A DNA stretch of 9,688 bases from Bacteroidales bacterium (GTDB taxonomy: Bacteria; Bacteroidota; Bacteroidia; Bacteroidales; DTU049): positions 1 through 9,688 of the forward strand of contig JAHDSP010000245.1 of the NCBI GenBank assembly GCA_018432645.1, read 5' to 3'. Position 1 is the stretch's first letter. The number at the start of each line of letters is the position of its first letter. This document shows positions 5,057 to 9,688 of the stretch, in pieces. A program made the position numbers and the translations under genes. The notes beneath the pieces were generated by a model. It did no database searches, was not told the origin of the DNA, and saw only the letters and a list, made by a program, of their open reading frames with translations.

Positions 5057-6517
5057 TTAAACTATGCTTTCTTTATTATACCAATATAGCCAATAATAAT
5101 TAGCAGTCAATATAGCAGCATATGACCATACAGGAAAAGCAATCTTATCACTTTCTAAATAGTTATTTAAAAATCCATGTAAAAAATAAGCTAAAAGTGC
5201 TATAGTAACAGATAAAACAATAATTGCTCTTTCATGATCCAAATGTTTTAATTTAAAAAATAATTTGAACCCAGTTATAAATAAAGATATTACTATAGCA
5301 ATGAAAGAAAGCATACCAGGGATGCCAGTTTCAGAAAGAGGTCCTAAAAATTCACTATGTGCATTACCTTTATTTCCTACATTTGTACTTATATATGTTT
5401 GATATTGTGGCAATTGATATGGAGCATAAATAAATTGATAAGTACCAGGTCCACTACCCACAACAGGATAATCTTTTGATATTCTTAAAGCAGATACCCA
5501 GCGATTAATTCTCTCTGTATTACTCAAATCTGTTGAAATATTTGTTATAGAACGCACATGAGAAGCAGCATTTTTTCTAGAAACATTTGTATTGCGTTCC
5601 ATCTGAAACATAATACTTTGATAATTCATCAGAAATGCACTGGCTACCACCACTATACCCAATAATATATACCTAAATTTAATTCCTAATAAAATAATAA
5701 TACCTACCACTAAAGCTACAGCTGTACTTAACCATGCTGCTCTACTAGATGAAAGTATTAAGCCTAATGTTAATAACAAAAAACAAATAAAATACAATAT
5801 CCTATTATTAAATTTATTTTTAGAATTAAAAATTTGGAAAAAAGCAAAAGGAATTATCAATGATAATGCAGCTCCATAGATAGTGTGATCTCTATAGAAT
5901 GGTTGACAAACTAAATAGGATAATTTAAAATCAAAATTATAAGTAGCATGTTTAATAGTCGATATCACTGCAATAATTACTATTGATATTAAAAATATAT
6001 TCAAAAAATATTTTTGATATTTAATGTCTTTAAAAAAAATTGGTACACCTAGGAAAAAAGCTGGTAACATTAACCACGATCTAGCTAAAACAAATTTCCA
6101 TGATACTATTGGCATTTGACTAAATAAAGAAGAAATTATTAACCAAACAAAATAAATTGCAATAGTTATTGTGATAGAATGATTGGCATAACCAATTGAA
6201 GAACTTGTAGAGATAAATCTATACAAAGTCAAAATCAATAATAAAAATAAAATAGGTTCAGATGGTATAGATAAAGCCAAATTGTAATCAATGAACTCTA
6301 TACTTATCGAAAAAGGAATGATAACAGCTAAGGCAAGATATAATTTTTCATATGAAAAAAAATAATAAAATAATAATAATAATACAAAAGGAAGTAAAAA
6401 AATAAAATAAATTTCAAATCCCATAGCAATAGCATTAATAGCTGCAAAGATAAGAGCAGCTATTACTATCCACAGTACAGTTTTATTAGCTAATAATTTA
6501 TTAGATTTATTTATCAC
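5057..6517 (-). CDS. O-antigen ligase / polymerase family membrane protein
   Basis: A 486-residue polytopic inner-membrane protein of the O-antigen ligase (Wzy_C/WaaL) family, which transfers or polymerises lipid-linked polysaccharide on the periplasmic side. Roughly a dozen hydrophobic segments are visible, the first at 14-31. Family landmarks are RDHTIYG at 209-215, SSSRAAWL at 256-263, and a long hydrophilic periplasmic loop (about 300-395) holding ERINRW, GSGPGTY (354-360) and AHSEFLGPLSETGIPG (386-401), the region with the essential His and Arg in this family. Ligase and Wzy polymerase cannot be separated by sequence alone. The start is a GTG at 6517, inside the end of the wzz gene (11-bp overlap). 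An in-frame TAA lies 12 nt upstream and the next ATG would remove the first helix, so GTG is preferred. Translational coupling with wzz is likely. Confidence 0.88.
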   Translation of the reverse strand: MINKSNKLLANKTVLWIVIAALIFAAINAIAMGFEIYFIFLLPFVLLLLFYYFFSYEKLYLALAVIIPFSISIEFIDYNLALSIPSEPILFLLLILTLYRFISTSSSIGYANHSITITIAIYFVWLIISSLFSQMPIVSWKFVLARSWLMLPAFFLGVPIFFKDIKYQKYFLNIFLISIVIIAVISTIKHATYNFDFKLSYLVCQPFYRDHTIYGAALSLIIPFAFFQIFNSKNKFNNRILYFICFLLLTLGLILSSSRAAWLSTAVALVVGIIILLGIKFRYILLGIVVVASAFLMNYQSIMFQMERNTNVSRKNAASHVRSITNISTDLSNTERINRWVSALRISKDYPVVGSGPGTYQFIYAPYQLPQYQTYISTNVGNKGNAHSEFLGPLSETGIPGMLSFIAIVISLFITGFKLFFKLKHLDHERAIIVLSVTIALLAYFLHGFLNNYLESDKIAFPVWSYAAILTANYYWLYWYNKESIV

Positions 6518-7547
6518 TCTTAATTATTTTGTCTCTATATTTTTCATAATTTTCATAAAAAATCAAGCAAATAAGAGTTAATACAAAAGCAGATAAAGCA
6601 GTAACTACAACTATTAACCATCTCACAGGATAAGCTTTGCGATCAGGAGGGTAAGCATTCTCTACGACAAACTTTTGTGGTAGCTGACTAAAAGCATCTA
6701 TCCTAGCCTCATCATATTTCTGTTGAAATTCTACTAATCGTTTATTTAACAAAGCTAATTGTTCATTTAATTGTTTATAAACAGCTCCATATTTAGTAAT
6801 AGTATCTAACTGAGTTTGTAATATTTTGACAGCTTGAGAGTTGCCTCTACCAATTTCTCTACCAATGGCCTCTGTCAATCTCTCTACCTGCAAATTATAA
6901 TCTCCGATGCCTTTATCATTCAACCACATGAGGGAATCACTTTTTTGTTTAATTTGATTTTGAATATCTAAATAAGTACGCTCAACTATTCTAAAACCTT
7001 CTAAGGCTCTCTGTCGTTGAATTTTTAATTTCATAGTATCAAAAAGCTCAGCAATAGAATTAGCTATATCTGCTGCTAATACAGGATCTTCATCTCTTAC
7101 AATAATTTCTACAGATAGATATTCCGTCCTTCTAAATTTAATATTGCTTTTATACTGTTCATACAATTTTGTGCGTGCATATTTAGATTGTGGATCTATT
7201 TCCCAATGAGCAGCTAAATTAAATTTTTTAATAATAGTATCTCGTAGCTCATTAGATTTTAATATTTGAATCATTTGCTGAGCTTGCTCTTCCTCTCCGA
7301 ATTGCAATATATCTTCATTACCAAATTGATCTGTTATCAAAGCTTTAGATACAGCATTACTCATCGTAGGAAACATGGTAACCTTTGCTTCATATTTCTC
7401 TTTTATTAATAAAGAAATAATAGCTGCTATCACTCCTGCCGCAAAAGTAGTTATAATCAATATTTTTCTCCATTTTATTAAAAATACAAAAAAATTACTA
7501 CTATCGAAATTTACTTTTTCATCAATTGATGGTTTGAAATTTTCCAT
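6507..7547 (-). CDS. Wzz/chain-length determinant family protein
   Basis: A 346-residue polysaccharide co-polymerase of the Wzz/FepE/Wzc N-terminal family, which sets chain length of surface polysaccharide. One membrane helix is near residues 29-48. A periplasmic domain follows, with a long coiled-coil region (about 175-285) and the characteristic Pro-rich stretch before the second helix (VENAYPPDRKAYPVRW at 295-310). The second helix spans about 310-330, with a short charged cytoplasmic tail (to 346). There is no C-terminal tyrosine-kinase domain, so it is Wzz-like rather than Wzc-like. The ATG at 7547 has an exact TAnnTTTG box 21 bp upstream. The stop codon overlaps the GTG start of the O-antigen ligase-like gene, making a two-gene unit in which both products act on the same polysaccharide. 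No glycosyltransferase genes are in view. Confidence 0.9.
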   Translation of the reverse strand: MENFKPSIDEKVNFDSSNFFVFLIKWRKILIITTFAAGVIAAIISLLIKEKYEAKVTMFPTMSNAVSKALITDQFGNEDILQFGEEEQAQQMIQILKSNELRDTIIKKFNLAAHWEIDPQSKYARTKLYEQYKSNIKFRRTEYLSVEIIVRDEDPVLAADIANSIAELFDTMKLKIQRQRALEGFRIVERTYLDIQNQIKQKSDSLMWLNDKGIGDYNLQVERLTEAIGREIGRGNSQAVKILQTQLDTITKYGAVYKQLNEQLALLNKRLVEFQQKYDEARIDAFSQLPQKFVVENAYPPDRKAYPVRWLIVVVTALSAFVLTLICLIFYENYEKYRDKIIKSDK

Positions 7548-7567
7548 ATTTATAGTTTTATAAAAAG

Positions 7568-7575
7568 CAAAATTA
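7568..7575 (-). promoter_or_regulatory. Candidate -7 box for the wzz-ligase unit
   Basis: The minus strand reads TAATTTTG, identical to the box before the phospholipase-like gene and at nearly the same distance (21 bp) from the ATG. No good -33 TTG is seen at the expected spacing, so this is weaker. Confidence 0.33.
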
Positions 7576-7621
7576 ATAGAAATAAAAAAAATAACATAAT
7601 ATTTAACTTGCTAAAAAATAT

Positions 7622-7629
7622 TATTTTTG
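7622..7629 (+). promoter_or_regulatory. Candidate -7 box for murF
   Basis: TATTTTTG fits TAnnTTTG and lies 24 bp before the murF ATG, in the 106-bp divergent gap with wzz. The nearest TTG (7608-7610) is too close to be a normal -33 element. Chance is possible in this AT-rich gap. Confidence 0.28.
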
Positions 7630-7653
7630 TGAAATAAAAATTCTTGGTTATTA

Positions 7654-8985
7654 ATGAAACTGTCTTTAGATGAAATTTATAATATTTTTATTAATAGTGC
7701 AGGCATAAGCATAGATAGTAGATCTACAAAAAAAGGACAGATATTTCTAGCTATTAAAGGCGAAAATAGTGATGGCAATACTTATGTAGAAGATGCTTTT
7801 AGTAATGGAGCCCTGTATTGCATTACTAATAGAACTGAGCTATTGGATGATAGTAGATGTATCATCGTACCAGATACCTACCAAACTCTTGTAGATTTAG
7901 CTAAAATGCACAGAAAGCATTTTTCTATTCCAGTACTGGCTATAACTGGCTCTAATGGGAAAACCACTTCTAAAGAATTGATAGCTAAAATGCTTTCTAC
8001 TCAATATAATGTACTATTCACTGAAGGCAATCTTAATAATGAACTTGGCTTGCCTCTAACGATTTTGAAATTAAATAAAACTCATGAAATAGCAGTAGTA
8101 GAAATGGGAGCAGCTAAATTAGGTGATATTAATTTGCTTTGTGAGATTGCCAAGCCTACACATGGTTTGATAACTACTATAGGCAGAGCACATATCGGTA
8201 GATTTGGCAGTTTCGAAAATATTATTAAAGCAAAAACTGAACTTTTTGATTTTCTCAAAAAACACAATGGACTTGCTTTTGTCAATGAAGATGACCCATT
8301 ACTAAAACCATTTGCTCATTCACTAAAAACTATTTTTTATGGGATAAATAATCCTAATACTAAAGTAAGCAATGTTTCAGCTCAGCCATTTCTCAGCTTT
8401 GAATGGATTTATAATGATAAAAATTACAAAATTGAAACTCATTTCTTTGGAGATTATAATTTAGTACACACATTGGCAGCTATATCTATTGGTCTTTATT
8501 TTAATATTTCTCCAGAAAATATTGTAAAAGCAATTACAGAATATTTACCTACAAATTCTCGCTCTCAGATCATCTATACTGATAAAAATATTGTTATTAT
8601 GGATGCGTATAATGCAAATCCAACAAGTATGGAAGCTGCACTTAAAAATTTCTTTTCTATTCCTATAGATTTTTTTTATAATCAAAATACTGCCATAAAA
8701 CCTAAAAAAATAGCTACCATACTTGGAGAGATGATGGAACTAGGAGAGTATTCGTATGATGAGCATAAAAACATTTTGAATATTGTTAATAGTTATAATC
8801 CAGATATAGCAATATTTGTAGGGGATAATTTTTATCAGTTTAAAGATAATTTTCCACAATTTTTATTTGTACCAAATACTAAAGAATTGATAAATTTTAT
8901 TACAAATAATCCATTAAGTGAATCCATTGTACTAGTAAAGGGCTCCAGGGCAAATGCTTTAGAAAAAATATTACCTTATCTATGA
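7654..8985 (+). CDS. murF: UDP-N-acetylmuramoyl-tripeptide--D-alanyl-D-alanine ligase
   Basis: MurF adds D-Ala-D-Ala to the UDP-MurNAc-tripeptide with ATP, the last cytoplasmic step of peptidoglycan precursor synthesis. All three Mur ligase domains are present in 443 residues, a normal length. The N-terminal UDP-binding domain has ISIDSRSTKKGQIFLAIKG (18-36). The central ATPase domain has the P-loop TGSNGKTT at 98-105, NLNNELGLPLTIL at 126-138, VVEMGA with Glu150 as likely Mg ligand, and TTIGRAHIGRFGS at 174-186. The C-terminal domain has DAYNANPTSM at 317-326, ILGEMMELG at 356-364 and VKGSRAN at 428-434. NLNNELG and DAYNANPTSM point to MurF rather than MurE or MurC. The ATG at 7654 fits the family N-terminus. 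The gene is divergent from wzz and stands outside a usual mur/fts cluster here. It looks fully functional. Confidence 0.96.
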   Translation: MKLSLDEIYNIFINSAGISIDSRSTKKGQIFLAIKGENSDGNTYVEDAFSNGALYCITNRTELLDDSRCIIVPDTYQTLVDLAKMHRKHFSIPVLAITGSNGKTTSKELIAKMLSTQYNVLFTEGNLNNELGLPLTILKLNKTHEIAVVEMGAAKLGDINLLCEIAKPTHGLITTIGRAHIGRFGSFENIIKAKTELFDFLKKHNGLAFVNEDDPLLKPFAHSLKTIFYGINNPNTKVSNVSAQPFLSFEWIYNDKNYKIETHFFGDYNLVHTLAAISIGLYFNISPENIVKAITEYLPTNSRSQIIYTDKNIVIMDAYNANPTSMEAALKNFFSIPIDFFYNQNTAIKPKKIATILGEMMELGEYSYDEHKNILNIVNSYNPDIAIFVGDNFYQFKDNFPQFLFVPNTKELINFITNNPLSESIVLVKGSRANALEKILPYL

Positions 8986-9005
8986 TAGCAAAAATGGACA
9001 AGAAA

Positions 9006-9688
9006 TTATTTATTAATAAACTCGTTTAGCTCATCTATAGAACTACTAAATTTGAAAGTGTCATTTACGATATAGTAATTATTAGGATCATACACAAATT
9101 TATATGCATATTTAGCAAAATCTAATTTACTATCTTCAAAGCTAAAAAGTTGCATAATTTCTTTTACTTGTTTAGAAGTCAAATGATTTGAAGCAGCTAT
9201 TTGTTTAGCCAACGTTAGCTTTGAGTCTTCGAAAGATTTAGATGATATAGAAGCTTTAGCACTTGCAAAATCCTCTGGATTCATAGGTTGATAATAAGCC
9301 GGTGAAATCTGTTGGGGTTGCTGCTGTATTTGTGGGTGTTTTTCGATATTTTGCACTTGAGTTTGTATCGGCTTTTGCACTTGAGTTTGAGAAAAATCTT
9401 GTTGCGTTTGATTTATATTTGGCGGTTCAGCAACTGGTATATTAAAAGAAACATTAACACTTATAGGCTGTCCAGTAATAGGATCAATAATAGTAGTACC
9501 TATTCCACCTTGTTGTTGGGTTTGATTAGTAGGTTGCTGTAAATTCAATTGTTGTTGTGGCTGTTGATTATTGACCTGAATATCATTAACTAATTCATTA
9601 TTTTTAGATTCTATAATAATAGGTTCATAAGAGTAAAGCCGCATTACATATTCATTTTTAACTTTTTTAATAACATATTTAGAATGAA
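9006..9688 (-). CDS. DUF4476 domain protein, N-terminus beyond the window
   Basis: The open frame ends at the stop at 9006 and stays open to the window edge, with 226 codons visible. An ATG exists at 9644, but the 14 codons upstream are in frame and read YVIKKVKNEYVMRLYSYEP across it. This resembles the N-terminal part of DUF4476 proteins, so 9644 is probably internal. From 9644, residues 21-120 form a low-complexity linker with 29 glutamines per 100, likely disordered. Residues 121-211 are the DUF4476 domain, a Bacteroidota domain of unknown function usually in exported proteins. It contains two SFEDSKL repeats (137 and 168), each followed by AK. A signal peptide is expected upstream but cannot be seen. 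The gene is convergent with murF, with a 20-bp gap and no obvious terminator. Confidence 0.82.
   Translation of the reverse strand, partial: HSKYVIKKVKNEYVMRLYSYEPIIIESKNNELVNDIQVNNQQPQQQLNLQQPTNQTQQQGGIGTTIIDPITGQPISVNVSFNIPVAEPPNINQTQQDFSQTQVQKPIQTQVQNIEKHPQIQQQPQQISPAYYQPMNPEDFASAKASISSKSFEDSKLTLAKQIAASNHLTSKQVKEIMQLFSFEDSKLDFAKYAYKFVYDPNNYYIVNDTFKFSSSIDELNEFINK

Noticed and set aside
7375..7563. Small plus-strand open frame antisense to the start of wzz
   Set aside because: Its hydrophobic look mirrors the wzz membrane helix on the other strand; no start signal or family match.
8082..8285. Minus-strand open frame inside murF
   Set aside because: It is antisense to the conserved MurF ATPase domain and has no supporting features.
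8986..9005. Bidirectional terminator between murF and the DUF4476 gene
   Set aside because: The 20-bp gap contains no stable GC-rich stem followed by a T tract.
9312..9542. Plus-strand open frame rich in Leu, Ser and Tyr
   Set aside because: It is the complement of the Gln-rich linker of the DUF4476 gene (CAA/CAG read backwards gives Leu and other codons).

Overview
The window is chromosomal DNA from an AT-rich bacterium (roughly 30% G+C by eye). It most likely belongs to the Bacteroidota or a close relative. The reasons are a DUF3109 protein, a secreted zinc phospholipase C/S1-P1-like protein, a DUF4476 protein, weak or absent Shine-Dalgarno sites, and -7 boxes of the Bacteroides type (TAnnTTTG). 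Nothing in the coding content looks phage-, plasmid- or transposon-derived.

Layout. 5-2327 (minus strand): comB-like 2-phosphosulfolactate phosphatase, then a zinc-dependent phospholipase C-like exported protein and a DUF3109 Cys-rich protein only 5 bp apart. The last two appear to have their own promoter at 1562-1592. 2328-3107: a long non-coding stretch with two AT-rich palindromes, then repeat element copy A. 3108-4505 (plus): asnS. 4506-5056: non-coding, copy B of the same element, expanded with 7- and 8-bp tandem arrays. 5057-7547 (minus): a Wzz-type chain-length regulator and an O-antigen ligase/polymerase family protein, overlapping by 11 bp. 7654-8985 (plus): murF, divergent from wzz. 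9006-9688 (minus): C-terminal part of a DUF4476 protein that runs off the window edge.

How the genes work together. wzz and the O-antigen ligase-like gene form a polysaccharide assembly pair, and murF next door completes the peptidoglycan precursor; all three concern the envelope. asnS is a housekeeping gene. comB has no sulfonate-pathway partner here, and the DUF3109 and DUF4476 proteins have no established function.

The least explained material is non-coding. asnS is bracketed by two directly oriented copies of a composite, modular repeat. It has conserved blocks, inverted TCCACAAAT/ATTTGTGGA arms, and a 31-bp block (three copies) that in every case is immediately followed by short tandem arrays. 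I could not run alignments or searches; identity counts were made by eye.
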